Assembly (NCBI GenBank): GCA_030692045.1
Contig: JAUYCX010000119.1
Location: 1 to 64,000, forward strand
Direction of reading: 5' to 3'
DNA length: 64,000 nt
Source of the DNA: Candidatus Omnitrophota bacterium
GTDB taxonomy: Bacteria; Omnitrophota; Gorgyraeia; JAUYCX01
Within the stretch, counting starts at the first letter, position 1; every line of letters starts with the position of its first letter. The notes below the pieces were generated by a model. That model saw only the letters and a list, made by a program, of their open reading frames with translations. It did not search any database and had not been told where the DNA came from. The position numbers were made by a program, and so were the translations under genes. This document shows, in pieces, positions 40,245 through 50,900 of the stretch.

Positions 40245-42248
40245 ATGTTTCTTAAATTTCAACATTTTAAAAAAGGCAGGGTTTCTGGTCAGGTTGCCAT
40301 TTTTATAATTTTAATTATTGCGATTATATTTTTATTTGTAGCTGTGCTAATGAATGTGGGTCAAGTGGCTTTAAACAAAACCATAGTTACCATTGCCGCA
40401 GATAGTGGAGCAATTACCTTGGCCTCTTATATTGGCAGTTCAGCGCGTTTTAATAAATATAGTTCAATGGGAGGCGCGAGAGAAATATGTTTTTATACTG
40501 GATTTTTTGCTGGTCTCTTGAAGTTTCTGGCTGTTATAGTTGCTTTAATCACGATGAACCCTGCAAGCCTTTTCTGGACGATTGTGGCTTATGCTGGCGT
40601 AGCATTATCTGGAATAGCAATGATATTAGGAACAAGGGTTAATCATGGTCAAGTTCAGGCATTTAATAAAGAACAAGAGAAACTAAGCAAAGAACAGCAA
40701 TTTCAGGAAAGGGCAATTCAAGCAGCTTTATTTCTGGCAGTTACGGATAATAAGCAAATCACGGATGATCAGCCTGGCAGGCAAGACCAAGATATGGATG
40801 GCTTAATAAATGATGAGGTTAGTTATTTTGGAGACTGGTATTTAAAACAGAGGTTACAAGGTTTGGTGAGAGATGAGGAAGTTGCCGCTGCCATTAATAC
40901 TTTCTTAGATGTTTTAAGAAGCACCGACGATTACCTTGGCTTTGCAGATTATCTTTATAAACGCGACCCTGGTGGTGTCCATTTCCCCCTCTGCAATCCT
41001 GAGGACCCTGTTAACTGGAACCCCACAGGCTATGAATGCGGAGTTTATTTCTGGATGGGCTCTGATGAGGGTAGTCGTCCAGTGACAGACAAACTAATGA
41101 TGTTTCCTAATTTTTATGATTTGGAACAAAATGTGCCTTCTGCACCCATAGTTGATGGTTGGCCCATTGACAATATCGGGAATTTTGATTTACGCTTTTG
41201 GCTGCCGGGAACTACCATAGACCCCCCTAATCCTGGAGAAGACGCTCAGGTTTGTGGTCGTGGTCGCGAAGGTGACCCGGGTTGCCCACATTGTTATTTG
41301 GGCTGTAATATTCTTACGCGGCAGCCACCTGATGATGCAGTTGACCATTTAAAAGGCAGTATTAATGCCTTTCAAAGATTAGCCAAGGGATATTGCTGGC
41401 AGGAAGGTGATAAGACACAATGTGCTCCAGGAATTCTCCAATTAAGCCTAAATACTTTAATTCAGCAATTTCCTAATGGCTGGTTTAAACAGTTTTATAA
41501 CCCTGAGACAAATGCAGATTGGTTTGATAGATTGCAAGAATGGCAAAATGATATTATAGCTTGGAGTGAGGAATTAGGAGTGATTAGAAATACCCTTAAT
41601 ATTCAGATTAGACAACATCAACAAACTCTACAAGGCATTGTAGACCCAATTTTACGCCAGCCATATTTAGACCGCATTGAAGAATTAAGTATCCTTGCGG
41701 GGAAGGTAGAAGCGGTTTTAGGTATGTTTGGTATGTTAGGCGGGCCTGTTTTTGGATTTGTTCAACGCATAACTTTACTTAGAAATGCAATTGAAGCTCT
41801 GAGCATCGTTGAACCTATTGTGCGCACTTCCATAGAGGCAGGTAACAAGGCTGTGTATGGCTGGGATGATAATCCAGAGGATGATAATTTAGGCTGCCAT
41901 GTGGTAAAGGTGGAGGCGGAAATGCCTTTAGAGCTTCCCCTGATATATTTAGATGAAGGAACATTTAGAGACTGCTATAAACGTCTTAACGAAACAGGCC
42001 GGGTCAAGGTCACGGTAACTCGCTTTGACCAAAGCAAGTCAGAGATGCGATTTGCTTTAGGCATACCCATTTGGAAATTTAATTTTAGCAACCCCTGGAA
42101 ACCTGGCACATTTCAAGGTAATTGTACAAATGAGTCTGAGTGGGAGAGGGCATTGCCCTATGGAGTATCTAGCAGTGCCTGTGCTTGTTATGGACCTGAG
42201 CCAGCAAATATGATGTTTATAGGATGTGATGCGGAATGTCCATTCTAA
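40245..42248 (+). CDS. TadG-like pilus-associated protein
   Basis: 667 residues. GRVSGQVAIFIILIIAIIFL, then FVAVLMNVGQVALNKTIVT and AADSGAITLASYIG resemble the TadG/putative Flp pilus-assembly N-terminal domain, which starts with a pilin-like helix. Two further hydrophobic segments (about 85-125) follow. The long remaining part is extracytoplasmic with clustered Cys (CGRGREGDPGCPHCYLGCN; CTNESEW; CACYG). In other Tad systems TadG is a large minor component of the pilus or its anchor. Confidence 0.75.
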   Translation: MFLKFQHFKKGRVSGQVAIFIILIIAIIFLFVAVLMNVGQVALNKTIVTIAADSGAITLASYIGSSARFNKYSSMGGAREICFYTGFFAGLLKFLAVIVALITMNPASLFWTIVAYAGVALSGIAMILGTRVNHGQVQAFNKEQEKLSKEQQFQERAIQAALFLAVTDNKQITDDQPGRQDQDMDGLINDEVSYFGDWYLKQRLQGLVRDEEVAAAINTFLDVLRSTDDYLGFADYLYKRDPGGVHFPLCNPEDPVNWNPTGYECGVYFWMGSDEGSRPVTDKLMMFPNFYDLEQNVPSAPIVDGWPIDNIGNFDLRFWLPGTTIDPPNPGEDAQVCGRGREGDPGCPHCYLGCNILTRQPPDDAVDHLKGSINAFQRLAKGYCWQEGDKTQCAPGILQLSLNTLIQQFPNGWFKQFYNPETNADWFDRLQEWQNDIIAWSEELGVIRNTLNIQIRQHQQTLQGIVDPILRQPYLDRIEELSILAGKVEAVLGMFGMLGGPVFGFVQRITLLRNAIEALSIVEPIVRTSIEAGNKAVYGWDDNPEDDNLGCHVVKVEAEMPLELPLIYLDEGTFRDCYKRLNETGRVKVTVTRFDQSKSEMRFALGIPIWKFNFSNPWKPGTFQGNCTNESEWERALPYGVSSSACACYGPEPANMMFIGCDAECPF

Positions 42249-42445
42249 TAAAGAAAAATAAAGCCAGCTTTGCCATTGAGTATTGTATGCTGATTATAAT
42301 ATTGGTGGCTGCGCTTTTATTGATGCAGTACTATATTATTCGAGCTTTTGCTGGCAGATGGAGAACAACCGGCGATGTATTTGGTTTTGGCAAGCAGTAT
42401 GAGCCGGATGTAACTGTGGTATGTGAGGGTGAGGAATGTCCATAA
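42236..42445 (+). CDS. Small Flp-type pilin
   Basis: 69 residues. MSILIKKNKASFAIEYCMLI has the Glu-Tyr pair after a basic leader, with Ser in place of the usual Gln. Then comes a hydrophobic helix and MQYYIIRAFAGRWRTTGDVFGFGKQYEP, the array's MxxYxxR and RWR motifs. It overlaps the TadG-like gene by 13 nt. Confidence 0.8.
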   Translation: MSILIKKNKASFAIEYCMLIIILVAALLLMQYYIIRAFAGRWRTTGDVFGFGKQYEPDVTVVCEGEECP

Positions 42446-42691
42446 AGAGAGGTTAATCGTTGAAGGGTTGCGTAGCTAGAAAGGTTGAATATATGTTAAA
42501 TCCGAAATCCGAAGCACGAAATCCGAAACAATGTTCAAATTTCCTAAATCCGAATGACCAAAACCAAAGCTGTTTTGAACATTTGGACATTAGAACATTC
42601 GAGCTTGTTTCGAATTTCGGATTTCGAATTTCGAAATTAACCTTGTTGCCACATAATTCAACACTCTCATTGACGAAAGACGAGAAATAAT
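42446..42691. repeat. Gap with a TCCGAA/TTCGGA palindrome
   Basis: 42495-42650 is a long imperfect palindrome built from AAATCCGAA phrases on the left and TTTCGGATTTCGAATTTCG on the right, with TGTTCAAAT/ACATTTGGACAT in the middle. It is the same family as 3337-3490. A short open frame across it is not considered a gene. Confidence 0.8.
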
Positions 42692-43540
42692 ATGCTTCAA
42701 TTTGCCATAATTCTATTAACCTTTGGAACAGTGGGGCTTTTAAGCGGACAATATATTCCAGTGTTGGTTGAGAAGATTCACAAGATTAATCTTAAACGCG
42801 CAGAGAAATTGGCAGATAAAACAGAAAGAATATTTTTAAAAGTTCGCATTGATAAAATGATTTTATTCTATCTGCTTTCACCAATTGTATTAGGCGGCAT
42901 AGGATATTTTATCTTGCATAATCTTTTGGGTGTGTTAGTAGGAGCTGGCATCGCATTAGTTATTCCCAGTATCTATATAAAAAATCTCCAGACGCAGCGT
43001 AGGACCAAATTTCATAAACAGCTTATTGACGGCCTGTTACTATTATCCAGCTCTCTTAAGGGGGGCTTAAGTTTAATCCAGGCATTGGAAATAATGGTTG
43101 AGGAAATGCCTCCGCCTTTAAGCCAGGAGTTTGGCATTGTTTTAAGTGAGAATAAGATGGGCGTATCTTTGGAAGAATCTTTTAAACGGCTTTATCAGAG
43201 AATACCCAGTCCCGAACTAAATCAGATGATTACAGCCATAATTCTGGCGCGGGAAACCGGCGGAAATTTACCTTCTATCTTTTCCAGGTTGGTTACTACC
43301 TTAAGAGAGAATACAAAGATTATCCAAAATATTCAGACTCTGACTTTGCAGGGCAGGCTGCAAGGCACAATTATGTCAGCCTTACCAATTGTTTTTGGGA
43401 TATTTGTGTTTACAGCTAGTCCTGGTTTCTTTAATATAATGTTCGAATCAGAAACAGGCAAGGCGCTCTTAATTTACTCAGTAATTTCAGAGGTTATTGG
43501 TATGATTTTAATTCGTAGAATTAGTAAGATTAGTTTTTAA
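42692..43540 (+). CDS. tadB: TadB-like inner-membrane platform protein
   Basis: 282 residues with a T2SSF domain. Two membrane helices near residues 55-90, SSSLKGGLSLIQALEIM (GxxLxxAL-type motif), ARETGGNLPSIFSRL, and two C-terminal helices. TadB and TadC form the membrane platform on which the CpaF motor acts. It follows the pilin array in the same direction; the gap is a repeat. Confidence 0.9.
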   Translation: MLQFAIILLTFGTVGLLSGQYIPVLVEKIHKINLKRAEKLADKTERIFLKVRIDKMILFYLLSPIVLGGIGYFILHNLLGVLVGAGIALVIPSIYIKNLQTQRRTKFHKQLIDGLLLLSSSLKGGLSLIQALEIMVEEMPPPLSQEFGIVLSENKMGVSLEESFKRLYQRIPSPELNQMITAIILARETGGNLPSIFSRLVTTLRENTKIIQNIQTLTLQGRLQGTIMSALPIVFGIFVFTASPGFFNIMFESETGKALLIYSVISEVIGMILIRRISKISF

Positions 43541-43799
43541 GTGAGGACATAAGTTATGGAGACATATATTAATAAAAATCTTAACGACATAACTTATAAG
43601 TCCGAACTTATCCCGACGAATATGTCAAAATTATCGAAGAGAATTTTGACATGGTTTATGAGTCGGGATACAATTGATAACATTTGCCCATTGCGTAAAC
43701 ATCCCAAAAATCTCTACGATATTTTTGGGATACGCTATGGGGTTAATTCGCGCAAACAACTTATGTCACTTTCGTTCCATAAGTTGTGCGCTCATTAAT
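43541..43799 (+). repeat. Cluster of four hairpins between tadB and tadC
   Basis: In order: GGACATAAGTTATG paired with CATAACTTATAAGTCC; TATCCCGAC ... GTCGGGATA enclosing TGTCAAAATT/AATTTTGACA; CATCCCAAAAAT/ATATTTTTGGGAT; and a full AATTC/TCATT-box hairpin (43743-43798) whose right end touches the tadC ATG. No gene is seen. Confidence 0.85.
43743..43798 (+). repeat. AATTC/TCATT-box hairpin before tadC
   Basis: TTAATTC (43743-43749), arms GCGCAAACAACTTATG and CATAAGTTGTGCGC, TCATTAA (43792-43798), followed after one base by ATG 43800. No Shine-Dalgarno lies between. Confidence 0.85.
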
Positions 43800-44669
43800 A
43801 TGATAATCCTTATTACATTATTAATTTTTATGGCTGTATTTCTTCTGGTGTACTTTATTCTCTCTAAAGGCAAAACTGCTGATATTAAACCGCCTACACT
43901 TCCCTTGGAAAAGGAGATAAGTTTTGAAAAGAAAGGGTTTATGCGTAATTTATTTTCTCACATTTCACTAATTAATAAACCCTTGGCTGGAGCATTTAGG
44001 TATGGCTTATCACGCAAATTATATTCGGCAAAAATAAAGATTTCCATAGAGGAATTTTTCCTAATTAAGGAATTACTAATTATAACTTTACTTGTTTTAT
44101 TTTTACCAATGATAAAACAACTTAGCCCGATTTTTTATTTAGTGCCAATTATTGTGGGCTTTTTTCTGCCGGATATCTGGTTAATTATGAAAATAAAGGC
44201 AATTAAGCAAGAGCTCGTAAAAAATTTGCCAGATGCCATTGACTTATTGAACTTGTGCGTAAATGCCGGCTTAGATTTTATGTTAGCCCTAAAATGGGTG
44301 ATTGATAAATCCCCTGCCAATGCCTTAATTGATGAATTAAATTTGGTGATGCAGGAGATTAATTTAGGCCGTCCCAGAAAGGATACCTTAATTGATTTAG
44401 CCAAAAGATATGATATTGCAGAGTTATCTACATTTAGCCGCACCTTGGTTCAGGCAGACAGGATGGGCACCTCAGTAGCCGAGGCATTGAATATACTCTC
44501 TGAGGATATGCGCTTGAGTAGATTTCGTCTGGGAGAGCAGATGGCTTTAAAGGCGCCCATAAAATTACTTTTTCCGCTTTTGGTTTTTATTTTTCCAGTG
44601 GTAGGGATTATTATTGGCGCGCCGATTATTTTACAATTTTTGCAGACAAAGACATTTAGCGCGTTTTAG
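43800..44669 (+). CDS. tadC: TadC-like inner-membrane platform protein
   Basis: 289 residues with a T2SSF domain: N-terminal helix (about 1-22), a helix pair (about 85-125), LPDAIDLLNLCVNAGLDFML, TLVQADRMGTSVAEALNIL, then a C-terminal helix (PLLVFIFPVVGIIIGAP). ATG 43800 is chosen because codons upstream lie in hairpin DNA; the hairpin sits where a ribosome binding site would be. Partner of TadB. Confidence 0.9.
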   Translation: MIILITLLIFMAVFLLVYFILSKGKTADIKPPTLPLEKEISFEKKGFMRNLFSHISLINKPLAGAFRYGLSRKLYSAKIKISIEEFFLIKELLIITLLVLFLPMIKQLSPIFYLVPIIVGFFLPDIWLIMKIKAIKQELVKNLPDAIDLLNLCVNAGLDFMLALKWVIDKSPANALIDELNLVMQEINLGRPRKDTLIDLAKRYDIAELSTFSRTLVQADRMGTSVAEALNILSEDMRLSRFRLGEQMALKAPIKLLFPLLVFIFPVVGIIIGAPIILQFLQTKTFSAF

Positions 44670-44930
44670 AAAATGATTACACAGAGATTTCTGAAAAAAG
44701 ATAATTTAAACACGAATGGACACGAATTACACACAAATGTCCACGAATTTAATATTTTTTGCCTAATTTGTAAGCAGATTTTAAAAGTGTTTATTAGCTT
44801 TGATGAAAACAATTTTAACACGGATTACCACGGATTTTTTACGGATTTACACGGATTTTATCCGTTAAATCAGTTCTTTTATCCGTGTATATCCGTGTCT
44901 AAAAATTAATTTTCAACAGTCTCAAATAAG
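44670..44930. repeat. Gap with ACACGGATT/ATCCGTGT repeat cluster
   Basis: 44700-44760 has ACACGAAT-type phrases; 44819-44905 has ACACGGATTACCACGG and TACGGATTTACACGG on the left and TATCCGTGTATATCCGTGTC on the right, giving dyad symmetry. A short open frame over it (44673-44909) is repeat-derived and not accepted as a gene. No clear promoter for the giant gene was seen. Confidence 0.8.
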
Positions 44931-47900
44931 ATGGACCAAGGAAGTAACAGACAATCTGAGAGCCAAGATACGATAGGCAAGAAGCCATTTAAGAGTAGCT
45001 TTAAGAAGTGGCTTAGAATAGTTGCCTTGATTATAGTGGCTGTGTTTTTGCCTGAGCAGGTTTCCTGGGCAATTGAATATAATCCTGCTGTGCTCTGGAA
45101 GAATCTTATTTTCCAAGGAGCCAACTATCAGCATAACTTAGCCGCTAATTTTAAAATACCTAACCAGAATGTCAAGGTTCCCAAAGAGCTGATTATTGCC
45201 GAAAATGTCAGGCAAACTTTAAAGCAGTTTGCATACAAGACTATAAAGGATGTGCAACTTGCACCCAATCTAATCATTAGCCCTGCCAATGACGAGGGAG
45301 TCTTCTTAACCTCAACCAAAATCCAGAAAATCTATGAATGGTTAATTGACCCAGAAACTAAGCTAATTAACTGCGCCTCCCAATCTTTGCATTTCATTGA
45401 TGTTCTCTTAAGTGGCTATGGAATAAAGGCTTCCATTGAAGAAATGTCCATTCTGGCAATCCTCACTGATATCCTTTCTGGCAATATTGAGGAATATAAA
45501 GGAAGATTATATTTATCAATGTATAGTATTATGCAGGTTGCCAGGAATTATGGCTTAGACCTCTATCCCACCAAAATAACTCCTGATTATTCTACTTTAA
45601 AAGCCTTACGAACACCATTTATTGCGCATTTTAATCAGCCCAAACATTTTGTGTTAGTTACTGCAGTTACTGAAGAAAAGGTTTGGATGATTGAGCAAGG
45701 AAATACCCCAACATTCCTGCCTTTAGAGAAATTCTTCAAAGAAATAAGCGGCTATGTTTTAGTCGGCAAAGCTGATAGCCCCAAAGGCCTTTCCTTAGTT
45801 ACGCCTGAGCAAGCCAGAGAGGTTTTTGGCGCTGGCAGAAATGATGTTTACAGATTCCGTACTCAGGACTTAAGGCAATCTCGGCCAATAATTAACAATA
45901 ACTATCGGACTAATAGTAGATTTGCCTCGGCAATGCCAAATAGATTTGCCTCTCCTATACCTCGCACAAGTTTACCTAAAATAAGTCGGTCTAACTATGT
46001 TCTGCCTCGACAAAGCCCGCCTCAACTTAGCAGGCCTGCTTCTATTAACCAAAGTAGAAATGCTCTTGCGTATAGCAGAAGTGCGCTGGCTTATAATTAT
46101 GGTAATGCATATAGCAATTATCGAGGCGGTGTTGGTGGCAGAGTAATCTCTGGTGGAGGTAGCAATGGTCGGATATTTGAAGACCGTTCAAACCTATTAA
46201 GAGGACCGAGCATGTTTGATGTTTTGTTAGGTAGTTTGATAAGTATTGGATTTGCCTTTATACCAGTGCCAGGAGCCCAAGCTGGAATCCTATCTAAAAT
46301 TCCTATGGCATTTACAATGGGGCTTTCTGATTTTACCAGTGCATTCGCCGCTTATGGTGTTTATAAATGGGGTTGGGACCCTGCCTGGGCGCAGTTTGGA
46401 GCAATGGTTACTAACATTGCCATACCTATGGGTATGCAGAGGGTTATGGCGCCTCGCTTGGAGAACTTGCCTGCTGGTTTTATTGGACCACGCAACATTT
46501 TGCCTAAGACTCTGGGCTGGGGTTTAGCTGAATTGGGCAAGGGTTTTGCCATGGGTGTTTTAATGGGTTCAATTAATGCCGGCACAACCTTAGTAGTTCA
46601 AAATGCTTTAAAGGGTTGGAAGACTAATCCCGCAGTAAAACAGGCAATGATTTCTCTATTAGGCACAGCTATTAGTGTGCCTGTGGAGTCTTTTGTTTTA
46701 GGCAGTTTAGGTGATAAGAGTCATTTTGATTATAAAGATAAAAATGGAGAATTTCACAGCCCTAATTTTAAAAATGAGTTGTTTAGCCTAAGCAATGGCT
46801 GGCAAGCTCTAAAATTCAGTCTTAAAAATCCTGAGTTTCAGAATTTTATGATTTCTGAGTCAGTCTCTACGGGAATTATATATGGCGCCTACAAAGCTGG
46901 CAAGATGAATTCTCCTAACAGTTTGATTTTAGGCAAGAGTATTGGGCAGGGTCTTGGCCAGTGGTTGGGAAATAAATATTCGCCTATATATAATCCCAAA
47001 ACCGGTAAGTTGACAGAAAATAAATGGGTAAATCTCCTGATTAATAGTTCGCTTTCAGCAGGAGCATCAATTGCCTTAAGTTCTTGGCAAGGCAAATATA
47101 TCAGCAATTTAGGCAGATACGAGAGGGGAAATCTTACGCCTTTGCAAGTTGAATCCATTAATTTCTTAGCCACAAATTTATTGTCCAGTTCTATATCAAG
47201 CCTAAGCGGAATAAGCCTAAACGGTTTGGAGAAAGTTGAATTTTGGGGTGAGTTCAAAAAGAATTTCATAAATGCCGCAGAAAATTATCAAACTGTAGGC
47301 GGCTCAGCAGAATTTATGGCGCTTGACCCTCTCTCCACTACTGAAAATTATTATAGATTTCAGGTTGCCAGCAATATTTTTAGATTGAATAGATATGCGA
47401 CGAATCTAAATGATATGGCGGGAATTTTGGATTTACCTCAGCGCGCAGATAAAATCTGGCGCAGAATGGAAAGGGAAAATAAAAGATTGTCACAGCCCCT
47501 CTCTGATAAAGAACTGCGCAAAAAATGGCGCGAAGCAGTTAGCGAAGATATTAAAAGTAATGCCGGCGTAATGAAATACACCACCTCTGTTTTGCACCAG
47601 CAGGCAGTGCAGAATTTAACTGCACCCATAAATCTGGGCTTGCAGCTTGGCTTAGGATATTTAGGTCGTCGCATAGAAGCAATCCCTCATTTTGGTAAAT
47701 ATTTAAGATTTGAAACCGGCGGCTCTGTGAGAATTAAGCGCTCAATAGAAAAAGATATGTTTCAGGATGCCTTTCCTGCTCTGGATGCAGGTAGAATTAC
47801 GCAAGAAGGTGGCAAGTTATTTTATACAGAAGAAGCAGATGATACGCCCAAGGAAATAGCTAAGTTATATCCAGAGTTACATTCAGAAGTAGATGAACCA

Positions 47901-50900
47901 AGGGAAATTGGTTCAATTTGGCAGGATGAGAATGGTGTATTTTATATTCAGCCCCTCCCCCTCTTCGGAAAAGCAACCCAAAGTTATGATATGGAAGGCA
48001 GCGGTCTTATTGCCGAAGGCAATTTACCCATAATTCCTGGTTCTCAATCAGCCGAGGGTTATTCTGCGCGCATTCCCACCAAAGCCACGCATCTGCAAAC
48101 CTATAAGCAGCACTTAGGATGGTTAGGTAGGTTTGCGGATAAAATAGGAATTTGGAAACCCTCTTCAGATTATGACCCTAACCGTGTTGTAAAAGTTGAT
48201 GCCCTGCAAGTTAAGAACAATTGGTTTGATAAAAAACTTCTCACAGGAGTGAATCAATCCTTTCTTCAATCTGTATCAGAAAGTAAGCAACCTGCAGAGG
48301 CTAAGCTGCGTGCATGGAGAGTGTATGACTTAAGAAACAAAAAACAATTAATTGGCTTTTTTGGCATAATCCCTAAGAAAGGTGAAGCGCCAGGCATATA
48401 TCAAGGCGGTAAAGTCATCGCACCTCTTTTTGCCACTTGGGTAGATAAGGGAATACCGCAAGCGGTATTTAAATTTGGAGAGAAATTAGCCTTTACATAC
48501 ACAACACATTCTGCAGGCGCTCAGAGTACGCCAGCACAACCGTTTATTCTTTATGGCAGTATCAAGAAAACAGGCGAAACAACTTGGCAGATAAACCAAG
48601 GTTCTATAGTGCCATTTAACTTAACTGCCGGAAGAAAAGATGCGTTTGGTTCTCCCTTTGCTGTTCAAGACGGACAGGCTTTGCATACAATTCCTCAATC
48701 GTTTATTGCTGACCTTATGAAGCCTAACTCCTTCGAATCTCATATGGGTTTTGCAGGCGTATCCCCACACAAACATTTAACTAAACCAGAAGTTCGTTAT
48801 AAACCAGGCGTAGGCTATATTCCTTTACCTGCATCCCCTGTTTCCCAACAACCTACTGTTTCCCAACAACCTACTGAATACAAAAAAGAATCACAATTAA
48901 CTCAACCAGGCGTAGGTCTTGCGGCTAAACGTTCCTTTGGTTTTTCTTCCACAACTACTGAGACCACACTACAGAATAACATTAACCAAATTGAGCTTTC
49001 TGGATTTACTTTAGGCGGCAATCCCATCATCACGCAAACAGGCACAACTTTTGCGCCCTCCAGAAGTTTTATTTCTGGTAGCTATGACAAGCCTTTAATT
49101 ACAGAAACCCGTGTAACCACGCACACTATCTCTAAGGAAATGGGTAGTTTGGCTATGACTACTATAAACGGCCCTGCAGCCGCTGCAGTTTCTACAACCA
49201 GCGATATCACTACTACTGTAACCGATAGAACTTTAGAAACAGGAAAGGAAATACAAATCTCCTCGATGCATAAGCCCGCTTCAAGAAAATGGGAAACTGT
49301 AGAAGGAGAGATGCCTAAGGGCACAAAAGAGCATGAAGAAACTGCAGAGCAGACACAAACCAGATTGTCTGGCAGGCATTCTCCTGGTTCTAGACCTCCC
49401 TGGTTAACCTCCCAGCCTTTGTCAATGCCTTTAGACACTGGCGTTATTCATAAGCTTGACATAACCGATTCTGGAAAGGGCTATATTGATATAAAACAAA
49501 GATGGCAAGAGGCAGGATATTCTCTCGCAGGTGTGGATTTATGGGGTCAACGCTATGAGCAGCAAATGACCTCATTTACCCAAACACCTTTAAACACAAA
49601 ATCCATTCGAGTGTTTGCCGATGAGAATTACTTTAGAACTCTTCCAAATGTAAGCAAAAGCAAGCTGGATACAGCTTTTATTCAGGGACACCTTGAAAGA
49701 CAGGGCGCAACAGAGGTAGTAGTGAATGCCTTTGGAGAAGCTAAATCTTTAGGAGGAACTGCAGGTTTCCAAAGAGACAACCTAACCCTCAACTTCTTCG
49801 CAGCAGACAAACAAGGCAGCTATTCCTTAAATCCTTTCTTTTTTACAGAAAGCCGTCTTGGTGAGGATTTCTACCAAGGCACAGCTTATATTCACCGTCA
49901 AGGCTTAAAGAGAGACGATAAACAAGGCACAATTACGGCCCAGATAATGCGCGTCTCAACCTCTGGTTCTATGAGAATCTCGCAGTCAGCAGAGAAGGAA
50001 ATGTTTCATAATGCCTTTCCAGGATTGGATGCGAGTAAGATTACTCAAGAAGGCGACAAACTATTTTATAAAGCGGGAGACAAACCTAGAGAAATTGGCT
50101 CTATTAAGCAGGGCAAAGATGGCGCAACTTATATTCAACCCTTCTTTGGAGGAGTAACAAGACGTTATGATATGACAGGCAAAGGCGGACAACATCTTGC
50201 ACAACAGGATTATTTTGAGGTGGATGAACGTCAAGCCAGAAGACCAGAATTTACCTTCAAAGCTGGTCAAAAATATAACATCGGCACAGGCAGTAATTGG
50301 AAAGGTGTTAACTTGAGTGAGGGTGCTCAGGGTGAGATAGAAAAAGCAGCGCTTTTTGGTGATGGAAGCCTAATCCATCCGCCTATGGATTCAGATAATC
50401 ATCCAGTTGAGCCAATTGCCTCAGGACTTTATATTGGCTCAGACTTTGGCGGAAATTTTTCTGGCTGGGCAGTGTATGCAGATGCTGGCGCCAGGGCTCA
50501 ATATCGAAACTGGGGCGTTGAGATTACCAATAAATTAGTTTACTCAGGTCAAATGCAAAATATCACAGAAGCTCAGGCAGAAAAACAAATGGCGCATTCC
50601 AGTAACTCTAAAGGGTTGTTTGATGCAGACAAGGTTTCCTGGTGGCAGCGCGCAATTAATCCAGAAACCGCTAAGTATTTTGCTGACTACAAAGAGTATT
50701 GGCAGTATCATGAAACGCATCCAGGTAGCCAATCCAGGTTAGAAGCAGAATTCAAAAGCCCTGAAAATAGAATGGCAATCATAAATAATCAGCCCACAAT
50801 CACAGCTTTAGCTGAGGTTAGCTTTGATAAGATAGGCACAGCTGTTGAGGAGGGCCATTGGGTGATGCCCAATACAGGATTAGATACAGCCACCATAACT

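Noticed and set aside
42460..42690. 76-codon open frame before tadB
   Set aside because: It consists of the TCCGAA palindrome; the protein is low-complexity and has no ribosome binding site.
43556..43798. 80-codon open frame before tadC
   Set aside because: It lies entirely within four hairpins and shows no protein-like features.
44673..44909. 78-codon open frame before the giant gene
   Set aside because: It is built of ACACGGATT-type repeats; residues repeat NTDYH/HGF-like phrases.
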